NCBI GenBank assembly: GCA_013397075.1
Contig: VWZS01004822.1
Location: forward strand, 242,637-306,636
Length of the DNA: 64,000 nucleotides
Direction of reading: 5' to 3'
From: Rhabdornis inornatus
Lineage: Eukaryota > Chordata > Aves > Passeriformes > Rhabdornithidae
Notes under the pieces: model-generated
The model's input: the letters and a program-made list of their open reading frames with translations, nothing else
Told to the model about the DNA's origin: nothing
The model's database searches: none
Made by a program: the position numbers and the translations under genes
In this document: piece after piece, positions 39,201 through 50,985 of the stretch
Numbering within the stretch: the first letter of the stretch is position 1
How the letters are laid out: the number at the start of each line of letters is the position of its first letter

Positions 39201-40417
39201 ATTGATGTGATATGACAGTTTAATAATAACCATCATAATCATGGGTATATAAAATGAGAAATATTTTTTTTACTCCTATGGAGATGCTGTTTTCAACTTC
39301 TACCAAAAGCATTATATCCAGTCCTTTAAATTACTGCACTTGGTTGTGATATTTTTAGCTTTATCAACAGCTTACAAATACATTGCTTTTTATTTTTCCA
39401 GAAAGTGGAAGAAAAAAATTGACAAAGATTTTATTTTTCCATATGAAATGGGTTATTCAATTGTAAAAAAATAAAAGTGAAATCTCTCCCAAGAGGTGGA
39501 AAACAAATAAAATTAGGTATTAAGAGTGCTAAATTCTAGGCCAAGAAATAAAATAAATTATGATGCACAAATTTAATCTGACAAAAAAAGCAGAACAGTT
39601 CCTAGCATACTCAAATGCACTCATTTACTGCTACATTTTACCCAGCATTTTGTCTGTTTTCTATCAGGTTCAGATTAAACAGATGATTTTAAGCCACAGC
39701 ATTAAAGGTAGATACTTTGCTGGCCAAAAGACAAGGTTCCTATGGCTACAGATTTGGATATTTTGTATCACTCATCCCAAACCTCCTCAACCTGCCTTCC
39801 TTTTAATCACATGCAACCCTCTAGAGATGAGGAAAAGTTAACAGTCAGAGGGTCCTTCATTTGTCTTTCATAGCACGGTGAAGCAAGAAAGTCTCAAATG
39901 GTAACAGAGCAGACCATTGCTTTTGTTAAGCCTTTAATCTTAGTGTCAACCAAAGCCTCACCAGATGAAATGAAGTTTTTCTCTTGCAGTTGTGTGAACA
40001 TTTGTACTGTAGAAGCTCACTTGAGATACTGCAGTTGGATATTATGTCTCTCCGTGACTGGCACATTAAAAAGCCAGAAATAAAGCCCTTGTGTGGCTAC
40101 TCAGAGTGAATGAATTGACAGATCCATCCAGGAAAGAATTAAACTGAAGGCTTTAAATAAAAAGCAATGAATTTATAACAGGATTATACAGCACTTTGAA
40201 TCAACTTTGTACAACGCTGAGCTGAGAGTTCAAAGAAAAACAAGAGAAGGCACAAAATATTGTCATTTATAATTGGCTAACGAGACCAGCAACACAGGAA
40301 TTTTACAGCTGTAGCAGGTTCCCACATAGTTAGAAAGATTGAAGAGGATTCTAGTTCTTGTGCTTCACCAGTTAGCTTTATTAAAAGACAATTCTTGAAG
40401 AGTTGGGTTGCATCCAG

Positions 40418-40560
40418 CTTTTTTTTTGCTCCTCAAAACTTACAGATATTTTTAAGTTGGTTTTTTTTTGTTGTATTTTTTTTGTTTGGTTGTTTTTTTG
40501 TTGTTGTTTCTTTTTAGTTCGGTTTGGTTTGGTTTTATTGTTTTTTTTTTTTTTTCTGTC
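40418..40560 (+). repeat. T/G-rich low-complexity tract
   Basis: Runs of T interrupted by G and GTTT units, for example GGTTTTTTTTTGTTGTATTT. The ORF across it (40403-40594) is low-complexity Phe/Leu/Cys sequence and should be ignored. Confidence 0.85.
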
Positions 40561-41217
40561 TGTTCAGGTGTATCAAATCTGGCTTAAATTTTAAAACACT
40601 TTTAGACCAGCAGAATAGAAATTATTATCAAGTAATCAACAAGCTATAGTTGAAGCATTCAGAACTTTCCTAAATTAGGTGATTTCAATACCCAAAATAT
40701 TTGCTTTCTTATGCTTGATTTGTTTTAAAGGTGAGCTTGGGGCTTGTTTCATAATGGTACAGTTAGATTAAATTAAATTTTCTACACTGAATTTTGCATA
40801 CAAAGCAAACCCCAGATGATGCATTTACCAAATTCGGTGGGAAAATATACCAAAAGAGACCAAAATTGAGAAGCACAAGTTAGAAAGTTAAAAAGCACTT
40901 AAGTCAGGATATGAAATGAGATGTTGATGGAAGGCTGTCATTTCTTGTATAAGGCACACATTGCTCCAATTAGCAGAAATAAAAAAAAAGTCACATTTTA
41001 TTGCACAAGATTTCAACTGTAACTATTTACTCTTTAGCTGTCATCTCAGTTGACTATTCACATACTGGAGTAGGCTATAAAATCAGATCTCTAGTGCTGC
41101 AGAACATCTTGAAAGAGACAAGATCTTGGGAAAATATTCTCTTTGGGTTTTATTAACTGCATACAAAAACCTTCCATTGTAACATTTTAAGTGGAAGATT
41201 TTGATTTTCTATTTTAA

Positions 41218-41255
41218 ATATATATATATAAAAACTGTGTGTATATATATATATA
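41218..41255. repeat. Alternating TA tract with internal GT, self-complementary
   Basis: ATATATATATATA, then AAAACTGTGTG, then TATATATATATATA. The two TA blocks can pair as a hairpin. An imperfect GTTATAGTT repeat follows to about 41282. This is a simple-sequence repeat and likely to vary in length. Confidence 0.85.
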
Positions 41256-43055
41256 GTTACAGTTATAGTTTAGTTATAGTTATTTAGTACCTCTTCTTTC
41301 GGAAATATCATACCAGTCGGAAGATTGGTCTGAAACATAGTAGTAGTTGCATCCCTAGAGAGTAATCATCACCAAAAAAAATTACATTTGGGAGCAGGCA
41401 TTTAATCAATAGTTTGCATTTAATCATAACCATCCTGAAGAATATCCATCTTTGGCTACTTTTGACTATCTCTCACATTTTTTATGGCGATTTCCACAAT
41501 CTGGCCTGTGTTGTAGTGTTCCTGTCAGACCTAATGTTGCCTATGGGCAGTTGCATTTGCTCAGGTTGAGAAGCGTTTAGAAGCAGGAAGATGGATTAAA
41601 CATCTTGGATTTTGTAGCTCAATCTCTTGTGTCCCTGTATTGTCTTATTGTCTGCTACTCCAGACATCACAATGTCCTTTCTCCTTTGACACTCTGGACC
41701 ACAGGCAAAATCAGGACTCCAGGGATACCACCACTCTCTCCAAACTGACCTCCATCTTCAAGAATGCTTCCTAAACCACCCTGCCCTTCTCTAACAGATC
41801 ACAGTTGTTTCATACAGCGGAACAGATATCCCATATTTTCCTCTACCATGAATCCGTGCTGATCCTTTTCACCATTTCACCTTCATTTGCCTGCTCTCTC
41901 CAAGTAACTCATCATCCTTTCTTAGATTAGCAGCTTCTTTCACAAGATGCTTTTTTGTCTTCAGTGAGATTACAGTCTGTGCAGCAGCTGCAGATTTAGC
42001 TCTCTCATTACATTAAAATTGGAAGCAATCAAACCTGGCAAATGGAAACATGCTATTACATTCTGAAAACGCATGTCATTCAAAACTCTTGAGCCACCTC
42101 ACCACCAAGCATGTTTTGAAAGTTGAGGGGAGAGTGCAGGTACTACTATAAATAACTTTAAGCTGTGGGCAGGTTTGGTTGGTTTCAGGGTTGTTTATTT
42201 TTTCTTTTTTTTTCCTCTGTCTTCTACTATGCTCCAGATTTTTCAGAGAATTTGTGATGATTTGGTTACTTGAAAAAATGAACATCTCAAAGCCTGGGCA
42301 TAAGGAGTGCATAAATGTTCTGTTCAGTTCTGAGAGGAATATTTAGCCAAGGAAGTTAAAGCTGTGTTTAGAAACAAATCTGTCACTTTCAACTCTACCT
42401 ACCCTCAGTTTGACACTGATGAGAAAACTCCTGCAGAGTAGGTGCATAGATGTTTTAAAGGAAATTATTCTCCTGAGGAATGCTAGACTCATTGCTTTAG
42501 ATATTGCTTCCCACTGCAGTGTTAATGAAAAGTGTGTTTTTCAGTTTTATTAAAAAAAAATCCATGTAATTAATTTTCCTTTGGACATACATATATTGAA
42601 ATCTACCTCTATTTGCAGTTAGCATATCAATAAATGATGATTTTCTTTCACTAATGACTGCATCAGACTTGTATGTGGTGCTGTACCAGCAAATAAGCCT
42701 CAGTGAAACCAGTGGCATATTTCTGATGATCCAGTGACATGAGATTGAGCTTTAATAATTTTATTCTATGTCAGACTTCATTGTTTGATCATTTCACAGC
42801 AGTCAATCAAGCCTCTTTCTTTATCGTTTGTTCTTTCTTTGTCTCTCTCTGGTATAAATTGGGAACAACCTTCTCTGAAGTTAGTGTAGTTGTAATTGTC
42901 TAAGGAGCGAATAAGACTACTTTCATGCTAGCTTTGGCAACTGCCTTCAAAAAAGCAAGTAGAGGATCAAAAAAACCACCCAACAATCCTCAGTGTGACA
43001 GCTAACAGCTGGCCTGAAGGCCTCACATATACAAGTAACTTTGACCTTGACTTGA

Positions 43056-43095
43056 TCAGCCTGTACCCGTGAGAATCAGGCTGTACCCATGAGAA
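43056..43095 (+). repeat. 20-bp tandem duplication inside the LTR U3
   Basis: TCAGCCTGTACCCGTGAGAA (43056-43075) is followed directly by TCAGGCTGTACCCATGAGAA (43076-43095), with two mismatches. Duplicated U3 segments are common in retroviral LTR enhancers. A functional role here is inference. Confidence 0.9.
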
Positions 43096-43244
43096 AAGAA
43101 TGTAAACATCTTTAAGGAAGAAAGCAAGGAAAAGCGAAAGGACTTAACTGCAAGGATCGGATGCTAGCCAATCTTTAGTGAGATAGTATGCCAGCAACAA
43201 GTTACCAACCCATTGAAATTAAACGCAATGCTTTTAAAAAACAC

Positions 43245-43251
43245 TATAAAT
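43245..43251 (+). promoter_or_regulatory. TATA box of solo LTR
   Basis: TATAAAT about 250 bp inside the LTR, roughly 55 bp before the U5-like segment. This is the normal retroviral promoter arrangement. Activity is not known. Confidence 0.7.
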
Positions 43252-43328
43252 ATGGGCTGCGAATAAGAAAGATTTCAGCTGCTGCTTAAAGAAAAGGTGT
43301 CCTGTTCATCTCTACAGCAACACCTCAA

Positions 43329-46300
43329 CAACACTGACAGAGTATGATAGATGAAGCCAAACTACTGAGAGTCAGAAACCCTGACAGTCAGTGAGATGAC
43401 AACTATGACTAATTTTTTTCCTTTGACCTGATACATGGTAATTTTATCATGAAGTCACATTACTTGTTTCTGTGTAGTAGAGATGAATTTTAACTGGCTT
43501 CATTTTTCCTCTTCAAAAGCAGATATATGGAATACTTGTTTAAATCTTTTACATTTTCTAATTTCTTTCATAATTTGTCAGTGCCAGTGCTTTGATTTTT
43601 TTTATTTAAAGTATATTTTTGATTACATTTTGCTGGTTTGTAAGAAATTTTTCATTGGTAATCTTAGTTAAATGGATTTATTAAAATCTTCTTATTATAT
43701 TCTTCTTTTTATTAAAAGCTTCTTTGGAGAATATGTATCCTCTCCAGGTACTGCTCCTCCTCAGTGCATTAGAATTTGAGTCAGGCATTTAAATTACCTA
43801 CTGTACTGAAAAGCAAGAACTTTTCCAGAGAACTGATGGACCGAATAAGCCACTTGCCTATGAAGTACAGCTTAGTCTTCTTTTTGTTACAATCGCATCA
43901 AATTTTGTACTATAAAAAATAGTACAGTAAAAATGTCATATCTATCTGATTGTGATACACTGCTTAGGTGTATCAAACTGGAACTTGATCCCCTTTTAAC
44001 AGAAGTCTGCTCTATTTTGTAATCTGTGCAGCTGCAGACAGAGGAATGAACATAAAGATAACCCCTTCATGTTGTTTTTTTAAATCCCTGACTTTTCTCT
44101 AGGGTTTAAACTTCAGTGTGAAATTTTCTGCACAGCACTTTTTCAGAAAAATAAGTCAGTGTCAGTGACCTCAGAAAAACTCAGAAACATTTTGGCTCAA
44201 TGACCTTTTATGAAGTCCAGGTGGTCATTCTAAAGAAGCTAACTTAGATTTGTGGCCATTCAGGTGTCCTCGAGTGCCCAGGTTCCTTTTTCAGGGTTGA
44301 TCATCTCTACCCTTCCAGATGCTTCACTATTTTTGGTGTTCACAGAAAATCTGATAGGAAATAATTTCCCCTGAGCAGCTGACAGTATCAAGAAGTTTAA
44401 AGTTTGGTGAAAATCATAACTTAAAAAATCAGATCTATCTAATGTCTGGTCTGCTCTTGTGCTATGCTTTTAATAGCAATTATTACCAGAAGCTTCCATA
44501 TAGCTGCTTATACAGATCATAGTCATAGCACCATCATAGGTAATGAGAGCCTTGCTACAATCCTTCCTCTCTGGAAGGCTCAGATCCATGCTCTGAATCA
44601 CATGCAGAGATTTCTTTCTTGTTGGTTCATCATAAACTTCAGAAGGCCGATTTTGTTTTCCTAGCCCTGTAATAGAAAAGTTTCTATTTTTTTTTTTTTT
44701 AAGTGGGAAAAGAGAAGATTGTTTACCACATCCTTCAGATCCAAGCAATCCTGTTCTGTGTGCTGCTGTGGAGCCAGGAGACAAAGATTGCAGGGACAGT
44801 GCTGCAAAAGCAGTATCCTAGAAATTATTTGTGTTGCTTAAATCTTCAATTTGTAGTTAAAATTAGAAAACAAAGTAAGACAAACTTTATTCAAGTGCCA
44901 TTGAATGAGATGTCTGGGAAAAATATTCTGTCTGCATCTTTGTTTTTAAATAGTTAGTAGTTATTGATAGCAGTTTAGTTTTTAATAAGTATTTACTTAT
45001 TACATAGTATATTAACATATACTCCAAGTATCCACTTTGTAGAAATATCTAAAATAAACCAACCAAATATATATCAGTTATAACTTTTAACTTTAGAAGT
45101 GAAATAAAATAAAATTCAATATGAAGAGTAAGTGAAAATGTATTTTTTAAGTTTAAAAATGCAAGCTTCTATTAATTCAGGGGTTAAATGTTCCAATATT
45201 GTGATTTAAGAATGGATGGTATGAAGAGATTAAAGAATTCAAAATAATTTTTATATCAAAATCTGCAAACAGAATTTTTTAAAATTTTTTTTTTGAAAAT
45301 ATTTCTAATCTTTAGGCCTTATAGTTTTGGATTTTTCTGAGTAATCTTGAAATAGAGATTTTTAAGTAAAGCTTCATTCATTCACAAGGATCTCAGATTT
45401 AAAAATACCCTAAATTCAAAAGCTTGAGAATTAAATATCCAGTGGGGGAAACAATGTTGTTTCAGGCTTTTATTGGCATCCTTTTTGGTTTTAAAACTGC
45501 TTTATGCCTTAGGACTTTTTATGCCATAAACAAAGATTATTAATGAGCTTTGGATTTAAAAATCTGTGTCTTTAAAGTAAAAAGCAATTAAAAGGTGTTT
45601 TTAACACAGTACTCAAATGAAGATTCACTCTCCAGTATGGAATTTAACAATAAAAGGGTCTTATTGACCTTTTGAGATCCGTAGGATGTAATGAAAATAT
45701 TAACTTCTGTGAACTTCCAGAAGACAGCAAAGAAGCCTGAGGAATCCAGAGCACTGGAACTGCTGAGTCTCTTCGTATCTCAGTTGAAAGTCTACATGAA
45801 AGGTTTCCATGGCAGCAGGATATGAAGACCTTGCAAGGCTTCTGTGATCCTTCATCTGGAGAAGTAGATTTACTTGTAAGGATACCAGTGAAGCAGGATT
45901 TACAGGTTCAAGAAGACATACTCCTGGTTTGGACTAGGTCAGTCTTCAAGGGCTATAGCTCTGCTTTGATACCTCTCAGTTCTGTGGTCTCTCAAATCTT
46001 ACTTTATTTTCTGTTCTTGAAAAAATCTGAAAGATGCAAAAAAAATCAGAACTGTGATAAATCTTAAAACTTTGAAGAAGTACTTCAATTACTGTTTAGA
46101 ATATTTATTTTCCTCTCGTGACTGTTGTTTCTGCACAAAATAAAGATTTGATGCAAATTTTCCTGTGACTCTTGAGCTCATTGCACTTAGAATAATCCTG
46201 AAATTATAATCTCAGAAGATAAATATTAGGTGACAGGATACAGAATCAGTATACATGTTTGTGCTCCAAAACTGTGAAGAATGGGCATAACAGTTTGAGT

Positions 46301-48109
46301 TAGTACAAGTATGGAAGATCATGCTTCATTGTACTGAATATTTCAGTCTCTCTAGTTGAGAAATCAAATTTTAAGTCTATGAATATTCAAAAAATGACAA
46401 AAATTTGAGAAATAATGTCTTAATAGCAGAATTTGTTTATAAATCTTTATTGAATTTTACAGAAACATGTTATATCTTGGATTTATGTCAGAGGACAATA
46501 ATTAAAGATGCAAATAACTCTAATTAAGTCTTGAAAGCACTACATCACATTAAGGGTTGCAATTAATTTCATTAAAAGTGCCATATGATGTCATTTTGTG
46601 ACTTGTAATACAGCCCTGCTTGGTTATCTATTCAGATATCTCCTTGCACTTCCCATCAGTGGGGGGAAATATTCCAATACTCCTTAAAATAAATAGAATT
46701 GTATCACACATGTTAGCAAAGAACAAAACTGTATTTCTAATTTACTCATTCTCTGCCCTACCTTTAGGCTGTTTTGTTTTCGATCTGAGTTAGCTTTAGC
46801 TTCTGGACTTGGTTCCAGAATCCATATTGCCAAAGGCAATGTATACCAGAACCTGAAAACAGGGAAAGAAATAAGTAACACATTCAGATTAAACCAAGTC
46901 AAATTAAATTAATTTAGTGGAGATTAATCTTGTTCAGTAAACTATCCTCAGACTGATAGATTTTGGAGGGTTTGGTGGTGGTGGAGAGAAGAGAGAGTTC
47001 GCAAGTGTTTCAGTCATTCTGTGGTGAAACTGCTTAGCAACTTCTTTGTTAACTTCTAAAATCTCTAGAATTAAACAACTTTTATACTAACATTTTTATG
47101 CTTAACATTAAATTATCTGTTCTACATAAAAAGACAAATATAATATAGATTCATTTTTAAAAATATTTTTTATCCTGTTTGCGACTAATCAGTTTATCAC
47201 TGCTCTGAACAATGACAATTCATAGATCATCAGTGTGTAAATGAGTTTAAAAGAGATTGCTTAAAACTGTCAGGCTGGATATTTAATTCAAAAAAAGACA
47301 ATGGGAGCTGCAGAAAACACTAACATCCCTATCAAAGAGTGATCAATTGTGAAGCTGCCCTAACATTTCAAAGTAATAGAAAATTATGGGATTAGTTTAA
47401 AATCACAGACAAAATTTATGGAAGTTTACAAAAGCTTACATCAGATGAGGGAAGTAGAATTAATTTACTTTTTTTATATAATATATATAGATGTAAATTA
47501 TCTATATAAAGTATTCTATCTATCCCAGAGAAATGGGTGTACTGGAGTATAGCTATATACATCTATTCATGGACATAATATATTATGTGTGTGCAAAGAA
47601 TTCCAATTGCAGATGTACGAGTCAACATTACTAATACAACATCCTGTCACATCAGTAAGATGGAGCAGAACACCATTGTGAAGAATGAAAAGAATGCTTC
47701 CAAGACACGTAAGATTTATGGTCATTCATTTCAGTAATTCGTTAGTCTGAAGTTAGCAGTCTAATTCCTCTATAATTTTTCTATAGTTCAGGGTACCAGC
47801 TCCATTTTGGAAATGGAAAGTCCACCAGAAGTTTACGGTGGATGAATTGCCAGTTGGAGTTCTGTATTCCTGTAATGACTTGTATAAGTAAACTAAGCTA
47901 ACTAGATGTTTTACTTGGGCATCTTATTTAAAATTACCTAGAATTCAGCTAGCAGAGTACAGCCACAATGCAATAGTCTGTGCAGCATTCTGTGTAAAAG
48001 GCTGTGCAGAGGACACCAGGATCTCCACTGGAATCAGCATTGCTGGGCTCCACAATGTGGCGATATGCCATGGCACGACCCCCAGCAGCAAGTGGAACAA
48101 CTTTCCTTG
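43329..48109. other. Non-coding AT-rich DNA
   Basis: No supported gene. A weak exon-like segment lies at 46762-46852 (minus). A motif-dense stretch at about 46540-46645 may be a conserved non-coding element. TA-rich simple sequence lies at 47475-47515, and a long T-run lies near 44685-44700. ORFs at 44464-44957 and 45822-46067 have no recognisable domain. Confidence 0.5.
46762..46852 (-). other. Weak candidate internal exon, 91 bp
   Basis: On the minus strand a pyrimidine-rich acceptor (TTATTTCTTTCCCTGTTTTCAG) precedes 91 bp ending CTAAAG before GTAGGG, a good donor. One frame is open across it and includes FWYTLPLAIWILEPSPEAKA. A second frame is open until a stop just before the donor. I recognise neither peptide. 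The first has a hydrophobic stretch that could be part of a membrane segment. No neighbouring exon was found, so chance is quite possible. Confidence 0.2.
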
Positions 48110-48850
48110 TAACATCAGAGGCCTTGACTCAAACTGGATTCCTGAATGAGCTCTGGAGGCCTAGGGCTGCAGTGGTGCCTGAGACAATAGGAGATGGTCT
48201 TGTATGCAAGAGATGCGTCACCAACTAATAGAGCTGAGTTTAAATCAGACTCTGCAGGAGGAAGGCAAGAGACACAAGCAGGAAACTGCTGCAGGAGGTG
48301 GAGGCTCCCATCTATTGACATGGCTGACTTGTCTAGGGAGGTTTGCTGCTTCCCAGGGCCTTGAATCTGGGATGTTATGGAACAACTGCTAAGCCTTGTC
48401 TGACCCTCAGACTACTATGCCTTGCTGCTCTTCCATGTTAGGACCAATGAAACTGCCATGGACCTGGAATACATCAAACATGACTACAGAGCATTGGGAA
48501 CGAGAGTAAAGGACATGGCAGCCCTTCTTGAACTTTTGATCATGGCAATGATTAGGAAGGATTTGAGGGAAAATTGTGGATGCTGAGGGTCAGCAACTCT
48601 TTACACAGCTGGTGTTAATAGCAGTTTGTTTTTTATTACAGTGGAAACCTCTTTGAGAATCAAGGACTGTTAGAAAGACAGTGTCCAACTCTCTAGGTGG
48701 GGAAGAAGCATTTCTGGTAACTCGCAGGGCAAACTAGTGAGAATTTTAAATAAGGAACAGTTGGGAATTGAGAGGATGACATGGCTAACTAGGCTGGCAA
48801 GCAAAGAGTGCAGTGTGATGTGAAGACTAAATAATCAATGGCTAATCAAA
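48110..48850 (+). mobile_element. CR1 LINE ORF1 fragment (esterase-type domain), broken
   Basis: This matches the second half of CR1 ORF1, the protein with a GDSL-type esterase domain that accompanies the reverse transcriptase. Readable landmarks are GGTGGAGGCTCCCATCTATT (48297), TTGCTGCTTCCCAGGGCCTT (48343), a translated LLFHVRTNETA segment (48427-48460), IKHDYRALG near 48474, and GAGAATCAAGGACTGTTAG (48656). Frameshifts and stops break it into pieces, so no protein is made. The family motif normally reads as a GTND-like block; here it is RTNE. It is joined downstream to CR1 3' sequence with the reverse transcriptase region missing. Confidence 0.8.
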
Positions 48851-48889
48851 TAATAAGGCTGAAGATGCCCCAGAAGGGACCCCAGGTCA

Positions 48890-49252
48890 AGTGTTTCAGG
48901 CTTCCACAGCAAAGAAAGCCAAGAGCATCCTGGGCTGCATTAGAAAGAACCTTTGACAAGTGATGGAATGCTGAAAGAGCTGGGACAGTTCAATGTGGAG
49001 AAGTCTCAGGGGTATTTTACCAATGTGTAAATCTGGAGCCAGATTCTTCTCGGTGGTGCCCAGTGAGAAGGTGTGCTAAAAAAAGCCAGTATGCCTAGAG
49101 GGGCTGTGAAGTTTCTGTCCTCAGAGGTGTTCAAAACCTGACTGGACATGGTCCTAAACAACCTTTTCTGACTGACTTTGAGCATGGAAGTAGGATTTCA
49201 GTATTTGATCTTCAGTAGTGTCTCCCAACCTCAAAAGTGATTTTGTGAATCC
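48890..49252 (+). mobile_element. CR1 LINE 3' fragment with internal deletion
   Basis: GCCAAGAGCATCCTGGGCTG, TTACCAATGTGTAAATCTGG, GGAGCCAGATTCTTCTCGGT and GGTGTTCAAAACCTGACTGG are CR1 3'-end phrases in the proper order. They are compressed by small deletions, notably around 48950-49010. It lies in the same strand and order as the ORF1 fragment just upstream. The two are therefore probably one insertion that lost about 2 kb or more of ORF2, though two insertions cannot be excluded. Confidence 0.8.
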
Positions 49253-50568
49253 CCCAAGTTTAACAGCATGGGTTTGACTCTCTGACAGAAAAGATATTAA
49301 GAGTGAAAGGAGGTAAGAGATCACAGTACATGTACCTTTTCACAAGCTTACCAAGCTGCTGAATCATCTTCTGTTTTCATAGACTTTAAAAACCCCAGAG
49401 ATGGATCTAACATATCTAAACCATGGATATCTATCAGAAACTTGCCTAGTTTCTACCTATTTTATGGTAGGATTTGCAATTCTCACAATTCTAAAACCCA
49501 TAACTACACTGCATTTCATAGATGAGAGGTATACAAGCCCTGAAACTCAGAGTCTTGGAACTCAAATCCTGAACTAGGGATTCCTGTGACTCCAGTGAGA
49601 CATCCTTCACAGAGGAGGATCTGCATTTTTTGTGCACCTGCTCCCCACAGAGTATGGGAAACTGAAAGGTCCTTGATTTACTGTAGGCATGACTTACACA
49701 CACAGCCAAAACATCAGTGTGTCATCAAAATTGTTCTCATACTGAATCTAAAACACGGCACTGTACCAGCTACTAGGGAAAAAAAAATTAACTCTATCCT
49801 AGCCAAAACCAGGGCAGAAATCTGTTCAAGATTCTCCAACAGACAGAAAACTGTATCAGCTTTAAATTACCATGGTTCATTCGAGCAAATAATGGACTTT
49901 GCTGGTACTGTTGCCAAAGCTACACTTCCAGCTTTCTAACTATCTTCAAATCCCTTTGTTCACATAGCTGGAGCCCAGCCTTGGGGAGGAGTAAGGCTGC
50001 AGTTTGGATATGGAGCAGAGAATGCTGCTAAAGAACTCAGAAGTGGAGCAGGCACAACCTGCACAATAGGCTGAGCAGCAGCTTGAATCCTAGCCTTACT
50101 GCTAGAGAACATTAAAAATTCCTGTTCAGTGAGGTGTAGCTGAAGTGAAGCACCTGCCTTGTTAACAAATTACCTTGTGTATCAAAAACAAAACTGCAGT
50201 AATTAAAGTCATATTTTTAAAATTTGGAATTGGATAGTATTTTTTTCAACTTAGTTGTCTATCTTATTTTCTCCATTAGCAAAATGCTCTTAGGCAAGCT
50301 AGTTGATTAGTATGTATGAATAGAGAAAATCAGCTCACCACATGCCAGCAGGTTTAGCTTAAGTTTACCTCAGCTTCTGGGTGAAGATTCAGACCACTGT
50401 TTTGTCAGCAGATGTTAAATTTCATCCAAGTTGCTGTCAATCCACTCAGAGAGGTGAGTAAGATATCAGTATCTTCTGCAAATCATTAAGGTACTTCATT
50501 TCTGTTAAAAATGCTGATGAATCCTGCTCCCTTTAGATATTTTGAAACATGGACAGACTTGGAGAGAA
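49253..50568. other. Non-coding DNA
   Basis: No gene. The 117-aa ORF at 49586-49939 shows no domain or signal I recognise. No RNA gene or repeat was identified. Confidence 0.5.
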
Positions 50569-50985
50569 ATCATAGAATCATAGAGTAGTTTGGGTTGGAA
50601 GGAACATTAAAAGTCAACTAGTTTCACCCTGCTGCCATGCGCAGGAGCACCTTCCACTAGATCAGGGTGCTCAAAGCCCCCTTCAACTTGGCTTTGAACA
50701 TTTCCAGGGATGGGGCACCCACAGTTTTTCAGGGCAACCTGTTCCAGGGTCTCACCACCCCTCCAGAAATTTTTTTTTTCTCCTAACAGCTAATCTAAGC
50801 CTGCCCTCTTTTGATTTAAAGCTGTTTTCACTTGTCCTATCACTACATGTCCTCGTAAAATGACCCTCTCTATATATCTTGTAGGCCCCCTTCAGGTACT
50901 GGAAGGCTGTTCCCCAAAACTTTCTCCAGCCTGAACAATCCCAGCTCTGTCTTCATAGGAGAGATGCTACAGTCCTCTGATAATA
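50569..50985 (-). mobile_element. CR1 LINE 3' end with intact octamer tail
   Basis: It begins on the plus strand with ATCATAGAATCATAGAGTAG, the reverse complement of the CR1 tail repeat, then TTTGGGTTGGAAGGAACATT. It continues through GATGGGGCACCCACAGTTTT and CACTTGTCCTATCACTACAT to about ATAGGAGAGATGCTACAGTC. The two tail octamers are well kept, suggesting a relatively younger copy than the one at 1.1 kb. Confidence 0.95.

Larger units (their letters stand above)
32304..42993. other. Non-coding AT-rich DNA with one GC-rich block
   Basis: No supported gene. It includes the unclassified GC-rich block at 35495-36200, a T/G-rich simple repeat at 40418-40560 and an alternating TA tract at 41218-41255, listed separately. 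The C-rich patch at 41630-41900 has no recognisable identity. Numerous ORFs of 60-106 aa are consistent with chance. Confidence 0.55.
42994..43322 (+). mobile_element. Compact solo LTR with target-site duplication (ERVK/alpha-beta type)
   Basis: A 329-bp element starts TGTGACAGCTAAC and ends TCTCTACAGCAACA, flanked by CCTCAG (42988-42993) and CCTCAA (43323-43328). That is a 6-bp duplication with one mismatch, and 6 bp is the size typical of ERVK-type and alpharetroviral integration. Inside are a TATA box at 43245-43251, a degraded poly-A region GAATAAGAAA at 43261, and a U5-like GTGTCCTGTTCATCTCTACA at 43298. No internal retroviral genes adjoin it, so it is a solo LTR. It also carries an exact-length 20-bp tandem duplication (43056-43095). 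Confidence 0.85.
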
